Assembly (NCBI GenBank): GCA_025457665.1
Contig: JALOTY010000053.1
Coordinates: forward strand, 1-41,073
Length of the DNA stretch: 41,073 bases
Direction: 5' to 3'
Origin: Akkermansiaceae bacterium
Lineage (GTDB): Bacteria > Verrucomicrobiota > Verrucomicrobiia > Verrucomicrobiales > Akkermansiaceae
Below, piece after piece: positions 8,453-17,000 of this stretch. Position numbers and translations under genes: made by a program. Each line of letters opens with the position of its first letter. Positions within the stretch are counted from its first letter, which is position 1. Below the pieces are notes generated by a model, which was not told where the DNA came from, did no database searches, and saw only the letters and a program-made list of their open reading frames with translations.

Positions 8453-8503
8453 CCGGGGATTTCGAGTTCCCCGGGTTGAGGTCGGATGGCCGATCTCCCG
8501 GGC
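8453..8503 (-). terminator. GC-rich hairpins after the thioredoxin-like gene
   Basis: Two overlapping stems lie just downstream of the minus-strand stop at 8505. One pairs CCGGGGA (8453-8459) with TCCCCGG (8468-8474). The other pairs CCCGGG (8470-8475) with CCCGGG (8497-8502), with TCGG/CCGA pairing inside. Neither has a T-tract, so this is a terminator-like structure or 3' stabiliser, not a proven terminator. Confidence 0.45.
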
Positions 8504-8504
8504 C

Positions 8505-8972
8505 TCAGCGGAACTCTTTCTTGGCCGCCTGGACCTTTTTGCGAAACGCGGTGGTGGCTTTCTTGTCGTTTTGAAGTTCCGATCGACCGGCCTCGGCGAT
8601 GATTTCTGTCATGTCGGGATTGAAGACCACAAAGGTGACCGACGCCCCGGTGGAAAACGCCTGGTTGATCCGCTTTTTGAGGGTTTCGGTGAAATCGTCT
8701 TGAGGCAGATTGCGGATGCCTTCGGCGCGGGCGAAGACCTTGACCACTCCGGAGCCGACGGCGCGCTCTCCATTTTCCATCGCAGCCACGCAGTTCGGGC
8801 AATTGTCATCCGCTCCCTTGACGACCAGCACGACGAGTTTTTTCCCGGCTGCTTTTTCAAGGGCTTCTGTCAGCTCGGACGTGGAGAAATAGCCGCGCGG
8901 CGCATCGTCATCAGCCATGGCCCAGGTGGAGGCGAACACCCATCCGGCGATTAGGAAGTTGAGGAGTTTCAT
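8505..8972 (-). CDS. Secreted thioredoxin-like protein with a CPNC motif
   Basis: A 155-residue protein from the ATG at 8972. That start is chosen because it opens a clean signal peptide (MKLLNFLIAGWVFASTWAMA, cleavage near residue 20); a longer frame upstream only adds a non-signal leader. The mature part has a thioredoxin-like pattern: LVVLVVKG strand, then Cys58-Pro-Asn-Cys61, a helix, and SVTFVVFNPDMTEI as a later strand pair. The last 30 residues are Lys-rich. The Cys-x-x-Cys pair suggests thiol redox chemistry or metal binding in the periplasm. The usual cis-Pro of thioredoxins is not obvious, so function is uncertain. It is divergent from the secreted protein at 9162. Confidence 0.7.
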   Translation of the reverse strand: MKLLNFLIAGWVFASTWAMADDDAPRGYFSTSELTEALEKAAGKKLVVLVVKGADDNCPNCVAAMENGERAVGSGVVKVFARAEGIRNLPQDDFTETLKKRINQAFSTGASVTFVVFNPDMTEIIAEAGRSELQNDKKATTAFRKKVQAAKKEFR

Positions 8973-9161
8973 CGTGGGAAAAAATCGAAGGGTTGCGGGA
9001 TCGATCGATGGTGTCCCTAAGCCCGATATGCCCAGTCGGCAAGCCATCTTTGGCAAAGGAAACGAGACGCCCATCCGGGAACAGCGGGGTCGGAGGGGAC
9101 CCCTTTTCCCAAAGGCTGCGGATTGGCTGGACCTTGGGTCATGGAATTCACAGACTTGTGC

Positions 9162-9938
9162 ATGCTCCGAAACACCTTTGCTCTCTCGCTTGCCTTTCTC
9201 CCGGTCCTATCCGCGGGTGAACCGACGGTGACCCTGGCCGGACTCCAGGTCGTGATGGATGACGGCGAAAAGGATTTCGATGGTTTCAAGACCTTCAACA
9301 TGAGCAGCGGCTACAACGTCGCCTTGATCGTGCGCAGCCCGGAAAAGACGATGGTGGGATTCGATGAAGAGAACGTGAAGATCACTCTGGGCGGAGCCGA
9401 GGCGGATTGCAGCTTCTTCAGCAACATGGCGTTTTCGAAAGACCGGTTGTCCATGAAGCTGGAGTTCAATACCTCCGATGAGGTGAAGCTCGACGAGCAG
9501 GGGCGCTTGAAGATCGAAGGGGTTTTACCCGTCACTTTGGCCAGTGGCAAAGAGGAACTGCGAGCCAAGCCGATGGCGGTGAAGGTGGGAGCGGAGGTCG
9601 TGTTTCCATCCGATGCGGAAGGGGTGCCGGAATTGAAGGTGAAATCCATCGGCAAGCCTGACTTTGGCGATGCGGCATTCGAGATCACCTTTTCGACCAA
9701 CATGCAGATGGATGGCTTCGCCGGGGTTCGTTTTTACGACAAGGATGGCAAGGCGCTGGAAGCTGAGTCCGGCGGATCCAGTTGGATGAGTTTTGGTGGC
9801 AAGGGATCGGGTGAGGTGACCTATCAATTCAAGGCCGAACCCACGGAGCTGGTCCTGGCCCTGGAATCATGGACCGGCAAGGAAGAGGTGCAGGTTCAAG
9901 TGGATTTCCAGGCGGGCCTCGCCATCCCGAAGAAGTGA
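9162..9938 (+). CDS. Secreted protein of unknown function
   Basis: A 258-residue protein from the ATG at 9162. That start is preferred because MLRNTFALSLAFLPVLSAG forms a signal peptide; ATG 9141 is upstream in frame and would mask it. There is no clear ribosome-binding site. The mature protein is beta-rich, with alternating hydrophobic strands (LIVRSPEKTMVGFDEENVKITLGG, ELKVKSIGKPDFGDAAFEITFS, VQVQVDFQAG). It looks like two or three immunoglobulin-like sandwiches. There are no catalytic motifs and only one cysteine. I do not recognise a family; an exported structural or binding role is likely. The divergent neighbour is a secreted thioredoxin-like protein, and the next gene encodes a periplasmic ankyrin protein. 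Confidence 0.6.
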   Translation: MLRNTFALSLAFLPVLSAGEPTVTLAGLQVVMDDGEKDFDGFKTFNMSSGYNVALIVRSPEKTMVGFDEENVKITLGGAEADCSFFSNMAFSKDRLSMKLEFNTSDEVKLDEQGRLKIEGVLPVTLASGKEELRAKPMAVKVGAEVVFPSDAEGVPELKVKSIGKPDFGDAAFEITFSTNMQMDGFAGVRFYDKDGKALEAESGGSSWMSFGGKGSGEVTYQFKAEPTELVLALESWTGKEEVQVQVDFQAGLAIPKK

Positions 9939-10006
9939 GGGAGCCAGAGGGAGCGCGCCTGCAACAATCGATTTGGCATTCCCGGAATCCGCGCTAAGGC
10001 AGTGGC

Positions 10007-10660
10007 ATGAAATCCATTCCACTTCCGCGACTGGCGTTTTTTCTCGCCGTTTTCCTTCACTTCGTTCCGGGAGGAAATGCCATGGCGGAGGCGACCCCGG
10101 ATTTGGTCACGGCCATCGCACGCGGAGATGTGGCCGAGGTGAAACGGCACCTTGCGGAGGATCCTGAATCCCTCAACCCCAAGGATCCGAAGGCCCGTGC
10201 CCCCCTGGATCTCGCCATCCTGCGCAAGAACAAGGAGATCAGCCTCCTGTTGATTGAAAAAGGTGCCGATCCGAGCCGGGCGGACCGATCAAAAAACACC
10301 CCGCTTCATCATGCCGTGAATCGCAACCTGCCCGAGGTGATCACCGCTTTGCTCAAGGCGGGTGCCAAGCCAAACGAGCGCGACAATGGCGGTTGGACAC
10401 CGCTCCATCTCGCTGCTGCGAAGAACCAGCTTGAAACCACCCGGGCTCTGCTTGATGGGGGCGCGAATCCCATGACCTTGAGTGAGCTTGGGGGAACTCC
10501 TTTGCATGAAGCGGCGGTGGGCGGGAGTCGCGAGTTGATCGAGACTCTCCTCAAGGCCAAGGTGGATCCCAAGGTGAAATCGAAGCAGGGCGTCACTGCG
10601 CTGGATCTGGCGAAGGAGCACAAGAACGAGGTGGCCATTGAGCTGCTTTCCGGGCTCTAG
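10007..10660 (+). CDS. Exported ankyrin-repeat protein
   Basis: A 217-residue protein with a signal peptide (MKSIPLPRLAFFLAVFLHFVPGG). About five ankyrin repeats fill the rest: LVTAIARGDVAEVKRHL, APLDLAILRKNKEISLLLIEKGADP, TPLHHAVNRNLPEVITALLKAGAKP, TPLHLAAAKNQLETTRALLDGGANP and TPLHEAAVGGSRELIETLL, then a final TALDLAKEHKN cap. Ankyrin repeats bind other proteins; bacterial exported members often protect or chaperone secreted enzymes such as catalases, but no such partner is adjacent. The protein consists of the repeat domain alone. It follows the secreted unknown after a 68-base gap and may be co-transcribed with it. Confidence 0.85.
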   Translation: MKSIPLPRLAFFLAVFLHFVPGGNAMAEATPDLVTAIARGDVAEVKRHLAEDPESLNPKDPKARAPLDLAILRKNKEISLLLIEKGADPSRADRSKNTPLHHAVNRNLPEVITALLKAGAKPNERDNGGWTPLHLAAAKNQLETTRALLDGGANPMTLSELGGTPLHEAAVGGSRELIETLLKAKVDPKVKSKQGVTALDLAKEHKNEVAIELLSGL

Positions 10661-10949
10661 ATCCTGGATGATTGACAAGGCTGGCAAGACGCCCGGTGTG
10701 CCGAATAGGCGGCTGATCGTGCTCGGATTGGATGGTTTTTCAGGGAGGCCAGATCTCCAGCGACGTTCCCGCGGAAAGAGGCTTGTCACCACAGGGGCTG
10801 TGGATGAAGTGGCCCTCATTGGGGTGCCTTCCCGTGAATACGGGATACCGGGGGCGGGAATGGGAATTGACGAAAGAGGGGAGCAGGCGTGCTGTTAAGG
10901 ACCCTTGGGGAGTTTGTGTCTCCGAGGAAAACCCCAAAACCCTCCGATC
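10661..10949 (+). other. Intergenic leader before the first beta-strand repeat gene
   Basis: 289 bases with no supported gene. There is a 6-bp hairpin TCCCGT/ACGGGA at 10830-10845. TTGACG at 10867-10872 could be a -35 box, but no good -10 box sits at the right distance. TTGGGG (10905) and CCCCAA (10931) could fold into a leader hairpin about 14 bases before the start codon. The promoter for the repeat gene probably lies here, but I cannot place it. Confidence 0.4.
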
Positions 10950-12398
10950 ATGCGAAACCCGAATCCCTCGGGCCGTGCCAAGCGTACGGTCCATTTCCTT
11001 GCCACGACCCTCATCGCAGGAACCGCTTCCCAAGCCGCGACCTTCACCTGGGACAACTCGGCCGCCAATTCCACTTGGGACACCAGCAGCATCAATTGGA
11101 CGGGCTTGTCATGGCCGGGTGCCGGTCTGGACAATGATGCCGTTTTCGATGCTACCGGTGCCGGTGTGATCGGGATCGATGCGGCTGGAGTTTCGGCAAA
11201 TGATCTGACTTTCAATGCGACGGGTTACACTTTGAGCGGACCGGGAGTGCTCACGCTCAACGGGACCACCAGCGTGATCACGGCCAATGCGGCGGCAGCG
11301 ATTTCCGCCAATCTGGCCGGAACCAATGGATTCACCAAAGCTGGCACACAAGCGCTTACGCTCTCGGGCAATAACAGTGCCCTGAGTGGCACTCTGACGA
11401 TCAATGATGCATTGAGCACCAACAGCAATGGCGTCATCGTAAACTCGCTCGCTGCCTTGGGTGGGATCACGACGGTCAATGTCAACGGAACCACCACGAG
11501 CGGTGGCTTCTTCCGTTTGGCTGGAACCGGGATCGCCGTCCCAAGCTCGGTCAGCTTCAACCTCTTTGGTCAGGGAGGAAACTCGGCACCGGTTGGAACG
11601 CTTGTCGGCGCTGGCACGGGGGTCAATTCGATTGCCGGCACCATCACCCTCAACTCGAATGGGACACGGATTTCCAACTCGGGTGCCACGAGGCTCGATA
11701 TCTCCGGTGCGATCACCCAGAGTTACACATCCGCCCCGACCGATCAGATTCTCTTCCGCTTTGCGGACAATGAGGGCGTGCGACTGATGAATACCTCGAA
11801 TTCGTGGTCGGTTCAGACCGTGAATTCCCAAGGCGTCTTGTGGTTCAATCCCGGTGCGCTGCCGACGACGACCAACCTGCAAATTGCTGCGAGCAATGCG
11901 GGCTTCATTCAAAGCTCTGGAACCTTCAACCGTGCCCTGGGCACCGCAGCCAATCAGGTCCAGTTCACCCTGAGTGCAGGCCGGGCCATGGGCTTCGGCG
12001 CACGTGGGGGCAATCTCAACATCAACTTCGGGGGGAGTGGTGCTGATGTCAATTTCGACACGACCGCTGGTGCCGCGGCCACCGCGATCCGTACCGGCGT
12101 CCTTGTTCTCAACAACAGCACGGCTGACAGCAGGTTGACCCTCGCAAACGCCTTGAATTTGAACGGGGCGGGGCGAACCATCCAGGTGGATTCCAATGTC
12201 GCGGAACTGACCGGAGGACTGAAGAACTCCACCGGAACTTTCGCCATGACCAAAACCGGCGCAGGAACCCTGGTGGTTTCGGGCGCGATTGAACCCTGGT
12301 GGTTTCGGGCGCGATTACAGGGGGCACCGCACTCACCAGCAATGGAGGGACCCTCGAGATTCGCGGATCCTCCGCCAATACCTTCACGGGTGGCGTGA
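10950..12398 (+). CDS. Autotransporter-associated beta-strand repeat protein 1, N-terminal part (frame broken)
   Basis: This 482-codon frame opens with a signal peptide (MRNPNPSGRAKRTVHF to ASQA). The start motif FTWDNSAANSTWDTSSINW and repeated beta-strand units such as GTNGFTKAGTQALTLSGNNS and MTKTGAGTLVVSGAI follow. It is the N-terminal half of a large passenger-like beta-solenoid protein. The true frame ends at about 12290, where an exact 26-bp tandem duplication shifts translation. The last 30 or so residues (EPWWFRARLQGAPHSPAM onward) are out-of-frame junk ending at 12398. Removing one copy joins this part seamlessly to the frame that ends at 14017. The intact protein would resemble the paralogue at 14078-17689. 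As it stands, the product would be a truncated exported protein without its sorting tail. Confidence 0.85.
   Translation: MRNPNPSGRAKRTVHFLATTLIAGTASQAATFTWDNSAANSTWDTSSINWTGLSWPGAGLDNDAVFDATGAGVIGIDAAGVSANDLTFNATGYTLSGPGVLTLNGTTSVITANAAAAISANLAGTNGFTKAGTQALTLSGNNSALSGTLTINDALSTNSNGVIVNSLAALGGITTVNVNGTTTSGGFFRLAGTGIAVPSSVSFNLFGQGGNSAPVGTLVGAGTGVNSIAGTITLNSNGTRISNSGATRLDISGAITQSYTSAPTDQILFRFADNEGVRLMNTSNSWSVQTVNSQGVLWFNPGALPTTTNLQIAASNAGFIQSSGTFNRALGTAANQVQFTLSAGRAMGFGARGGNLNINFGGSGADVNFDTTAGAAATAIRTGVLVLNNSTADSRLTLANALNLNGAGRTIQVDSNVAELTGGLKNSTGTFAMTKTGAGTLVVSGAIEPWWFRARLQGAPHSPAMEGPSRFADPPPIPSRVA
12265..12316 (+). repeat. Exact 26-bp tandem duplication causing a frameshift
   Basis: Bases 12265-12290 are repeated exactly at 12291-12316; each unit starts GAACCCTGGTGG and ends GGGCGCGATT. 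Twenty-six is not a multiple of three, so the extra copy shifts the frame. With one copy removed, the reading becomes GAGTLVVSGAITGGTAL, continuous with the downstream frame. The paralogue has a single, undamaged version of this place (AGTLLMTGPLTGG near 15580). Confidence 0.95.
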
Positions 12399-14017
12399 TT
12401 GTCAATGGAGGGAATGTTCTCGTGCTCAAGGCTGACGCGCTGGGGTCTACTGCGGGTGGAACGTCGATCGGTGGAGCCCAAAACCAGGGCACACTGCAGT
12501 TCGACTCATCCGCTGCCTTGGGCGGGGGATTCACGGTGGCGGAGGGCATCACTCTGAACATGCGGTCATCGCTTGTCGCGAATTCGGCCAGTTCCATGAA
12601 GCCGCATTTCAACAATCTCGGTGGAAACACCACGTTATCGGGGTTGATCAATGGAGTGACCGGCGGTGCCGTGACCAAGATTTCCTCGGACGGAGGACTC
12701 CTCAACATTTCCAATGAACTGAGGCAAAGTGGTGCGACTCCCACCGCTTCCACCCGCATCACCCACCTTCAGGGAAGCGGGCAGGCCGTGATCAGCGGTT
12801 TGATCACCCAAGCCCTGAATATCTCTCACCGACTCGACAAGATGGGCACGGGAACATGGAGGTTCACCAACGCCGGCAACACCTTCTCGGGCGGAGTCCG
12901 TATCGTGGAAGGCACTCTTGAAGTCACCGGGCTCGGCAATGGTGGAGCCACAGCATCGGTGCTCGGCACTGCCTCCAGCACCGCGGGGAACCTGCAGTTG
13001 AACGGGGGCACTCTGCGTTATGTGGGAACCTCGGCGGAAACCAGTGACCGACTCTTCAACATCGGAGCTGCCGGTGCGACTTTGGACGCATCTGGAGATG
13101 GTGCTCTCGTATTTTCGAACACCGGGGCGATCGAGGTTGCGAACGGCGGAGCCACGGGAATTCAGTTCAGTTTCGCGAATGCTTCCACCACGGTCGCAGT
13201 CAACGACTCCACGCAACTCCGTGTCGGCATGGACATCGGTGGTGTGGCGGGTCTGGAACCCGGGACAAAGATCACCGCCATCAACCACTCGGCTGGATTG
13301 GTGACGATTGATACAGCCACCACGGCCGCAAGTGTGGTCGCCAATACCGGCACCGCCAGCGGGGTCTTTGACCGCACTCTCGAACTGACCGGATCGAACA
13401 CCGGACTCAACACCCTGTCAGGAACCCTCGGCAATGCCGCCAATGGTGGAAAGCTGGGCGTCACGAAGTCGGGTGCTGGCACCTGGGTGCTCGGTGGAAA
13501 CAGTACTTATTCAGGACCCACGACGGTTTCCGCCGGGACCCTTTACGTCAATGGCTCGCTTTCCAACTCCGCAGTCACGGTGAATGGTGGCACGCTCGGT
13601 GGAAACAGCAGTGACATCGGTGGTGGAGTGACGGTCGGCTTGCTCGGCTCCCTCGCGCCGGGGAACTCGATCGGAACGCTCAATGCCGCCAGTGTTGATC
13701 TCAACGGCACCCTGCTCGTGGAATATGGCCCGACGTCCATCGACATGCTCAATGTCACCGGTCTCCTTGATCTGACGGGTTCGACTGTTTCCTTCATCAA
13801 CTTTGCGGGCGATCTCGATGGAACCAGCAATTATATCTTTGCCACCTATGGTTCGCTGGTCGGCACCTTCTCCAGCGGCTCTGCGCCTGCGGGATATGCC
13901 ATCGATTATGCTTTTGGCGGAAACAACATTGCCTTGGTGGTGATTCCAGAGCCGACGAGTGCCTTGCTCGGCTCCCTCGGTCTTCTTGGCCTGCTGTCAC
14001 GTCGCCGCCGTTGCTGA
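12299..14017 (+). CDS. Beta-strand repeat protein 1, C-terminal part with PEP-CTERM tail (no signal peptide)
   Basis: A 572-codon frame that can only begin internally (GTG at 12299, inside the second copy of the duplication). It continues the beta-strand repeats: NTFTGGVIVNGGNVLVLKAD, KSGAGTWVLGGNSTYSGPTT and TVSAGTLYVNGSLSNSAVTV. It ends in a PEP-CTERM sorting signal: IPEPTSALLGSLGLLGLLS then RRRRC. PEP-CTERM tails are recognised by exosortases and link proteins to an envelope or EPS export route. Without the N-terminal part it lacks a signal peptide, so it should not be exported if made alone. It is best read as the second half of one gene (10950-14017) that is a recent pseudogene, a phase-off allele, or a sequence error. 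Confidence 0.85.
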   Translation: MVSGAITGGTALTSNGGTLEIRGSSANTFTGGVIVNGGNVLVLKADALGSTAGGTSIGGAQNQGTLQFDSSAALGGGFTVAEGITLNMRSSLVANSASSMKPHFNNLGGNTTLSGLINGVTGGAVTKISSDGGLLNISNELRQSGATPTASTRITHLQGSGQAVISGLITQALNISHRLDKMGTGTWRFTNAGNTFSGGVRIVEGTLEVTGLGNGGATASVLGTASSTAGNLQLNGGTLRYVGTSAETSDRLFNIGAAGATLDASGDGALVFSNTGAIEVANGGATGIQFSFANASTTVAVNDSTQLRVGMDIGGVAGLEPGTKITAINHSAGLVTIDTATTAASVVANTGTASGVFDRTLELTGSNTGLNTLSGTLGNAANGGKLGVTKSGAGTWVLGGNSTYSGPTTVSAGTLYVNGSLSNSAVTVNGGTLGGNSSDIGGGVTVGLLGSLAPGNSIGTLNAASVDLNGTLLVEYGPTSIDMLNVTGLLDLTGSTVSFINFAGDLDGTSNYIFATYGSLVGTFSSGSAPAGYAIDYAFGGNNIALVVIPEPTSALLGSLGLLGLLSRRRRC

Positions 14018-14038
14018 GCAAATCCCAAGCCCGGAACC

Positions 14039-14052
14039 TTGATCCGGATCAA
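14039..14052. promoter_or_regulatory. Perfect 14-bp palindrome before the second repeat gene
   Basis: TTGATCCGGATCAA is its own reverse complement and lies 25 bases before the ATG at 14078. It could be a dimer-binding operator or a small hairpin in the leader. I see no second copy in the window, so a regulatory role is only suggested. Confidence 0.35.
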
Positions 14053-14077
14053 ATCCCCAATTCCGACCTCCCGAGTT

Positions 14078-17000
14078 ATGAAAAAACCCACACGCAAGAA
14101 CCTTGTCATCTGCCTTCTTCCCTGCATGTCCATCCTGCCCGCGCATGCCGTGGACTTCTTTTGGGATGGCTTCAACAGCCTCGATTGGAACACCACCACG
14201 GATAACTGGGGGGCAGGGACGTTCTGGCCCTCGACCGGAACCGACAATGATGCGATTTTCGCTGCCGATGGAGTGGGCACGATCCTGATTGATGATGCCG
14301 GGATTGCCGCGAACGATATCACTTTCAATGCCGCAGGCTACAACATCAGCAGTGGAGGGGTTCTCACTCTGAATGGCGCGACGAACGTGATTACCACTGC
14401 TTCCGCAGCGACGATTTCCGCCGATCTAGCAGGCACGGCGGGATTGACCAAAGCCGGGACTCAGGCGCTCACCCTTTCCGGGGACAACTCGGGCTTGTCC
14501 GGCACTTTGACCGTCAGTGATGTCACGGGCACGAACAACAACGGTGTCTTTCTCAGTTCGCTTGGGGCACTGGGGGGGATCACCACGGTGAACCTCAATG
14601 GCACTACCACTTCGGGTGGTTTCCTCCGCTTGGCCGGGACCGGCATCGAGGTGCCAGCCAGTGTTGCCTTCAATCTCTTCGGACAAGGCGGCAACTCGGC
14701 TCCCAACGGAACCTTGGTGAGCAGCGGCAGCGGAGTGAACTCGGTGGCAGGGCCGATCACGCTCAATACCAATGGCACCCGTATTGCGAACGCCGGAGCC
14801 ACCCGCTTTGATATCACCGGGCCCATCACTCAAAATTACACCTCCGTGGCCACAGATGGCATTCTTTTCCGGGTTGCCGACAACGAGGGGATCCACATCA
14901 CCAATACCTCGAATGCATGGACGGTGAACACGATCAACTCGCAAGGCACCCTCTGGTTCGAGCCCGGGGCGCTGCCCACGACGACGAATCTTATCCTGGC
15001 AGGGTCGGGCGATGGTGTTTTGCAAACCAGCGGAAGCTTCACTCGGGCGGTCGGCAATCTTGCCAATCAGGTGCAATGGCAAACGGTGCAGAATGGTTCC
15101 CGTGCCGGTGGCTTCAGCGCTCGCGGAGGGGATCTCACGGTCAATCTCGGTGGATCCGGAGCCGACCTGAAGTTCTATCCCTTCTCCTCCACGAATGGAA
15201 CACGGAGTTTGGCGACCCCCAATACGATCACCGCGATCAATACCGCGAATCTCTTTCCCGGAATGGCCGTCTCTGGCACGGGAATCCCCGCCAACACGAC
15301 CATCACGGCAGTCGGCACGAATACGATCACGATCAGCAACGCCGTGACTTCGGCCGGGACCGCCGCGGTGGTCTCTTCGCAAGGCAGCCCATCCACGGTG
15401 AACATGAATTCGCTGGTGCTGAACGTGGGCACCTCGGATAGCGATCTGACCTTGATCAACCCCATCGATCTGAACGGCTTCAGCCGCACGGTGCGTGTGG
15501 ATGCCAACGTCGTGGAAATTCCGGGGGGCGTGAAAAACACCGGTGCGGGTGTGGCCAATCTTGCCAAGTCCAACGCCGGAACCCTTTTGATGACGGGACC
15601 TTTGACGGGGGGCGTCGGTTTGATAAATGGTGGGGGTTCCCTCATTCTCACCGGTGGTCACAGCGGCACCGGTGGGCTGACTGCCAATGGCGGCACTCTG
15701 GAAGTTTCGGGCAGCGGTGCGAATACCTTCACGGGCGGTGTCGCGGTCAATGGCGGCAATCTGCTCATCAAGCGCTCGGATGGCCTCGGTGCCACCACAG
15801 CGGGAACCACCAGCGGTGCGGGGCAGAATCAGGGTGTGGTGCAGTTTGATGCCTCGGGCGGAGATCTGACGATCGGCGAGAACTTCACCCTCAACATGCG
15901 TGCGTCCCTTGTGGCCAACAATGCGGTGGGCATGAAACCGGCTTTCAACAACATCGCGGGCAATACGACTCTCACGGGTCTCATCAATGGCGTGACGGGT
16001 GGCGCGGTGGCCAAGATTTCCTCGGATGCCGGGTTGCTGACGCTTTCCGGAGAGCTTCGGGAAAGCGGGGCTTCGCCCACCGCTTCCTTACGGATCACCA
16101 ACATCCAAGGCAACGGCACTGGAGTCATCAGCGGGCTGATCACGCAAGCAGCCAACATCACGCATCGGGTGGACAAGATGGGACCCGGCACCTGGAGCAT
16201 CACGAACCCCGCGAACACTTTCTCCGGAGGTGTCCGCATTCTTGAAGGCACCTTGGATGTCACCGGTATCGGCAACGGTGCGGCCACTTCCGCCACTTTG
16301 GGCACGGCCGCGAACCTTGCGGCAAATCTTCACCTCAATGGCGGCACGCTCCGCTACAGTGGCGGTGGGGAAAGCAGCGACCGACTCTTCACGATCGGTG
16401 CCGCAGGTGCCACGATCGATGCCTCGGGCACGGGTGCGCTGGTCATGTCCAACACCGGTGCCGTGGATACCGCCAATGGAGGCGGCACGGGCATTCAATT
16501 CAGTTTCGCAACCGGCGCCAACACCATCGCCACCAACGACACCACGCTTCTTCGTGTGGGAATGGAGCTTGGAGGGGTGACCGGATTGGCTCCTGGAAAC
16601 AAGATCACCGCCATCGATCATCAGGCGGGATTGGTGACGATCGACCTTCCGACCACGGCAGCTTCGGTCGTCGTGAACACGGGCACGGCCACAGGTGTGT
16701 TCGACCGCACGCTTGCTCTCACGGGTTCAAACACCGGTGGCAATGAAGTCGCCGCCACGCTGGCCGATGCCGCCAATGGCGGGAAGCTTGGCATCACGAA
16801 GTCCGGTGCAGGCACTTGGGTTCTGAGTGCGGCCAGCAATGGCTTCAGTGGTCCGACCGAGGTGAATGATGGCACCTTGAGAGTGAATGGAACTCTGACC
16901 CAATCGGCTGTCACTGTGGCATCGGCCGGCACGCTCGGAGGAAACGCGACGCTGGGTTCGACCTTGGCGGTGGCCGGCACGGTCGCGCCGGGCAACTCGG

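Noticed and set aside
10638..10898. 86-codon frame in the gap before the first repeat gene
   Set aside because: No ribosome-binding site, it overlaps the ankyrin gene end, and it has no plausible protein pattern.
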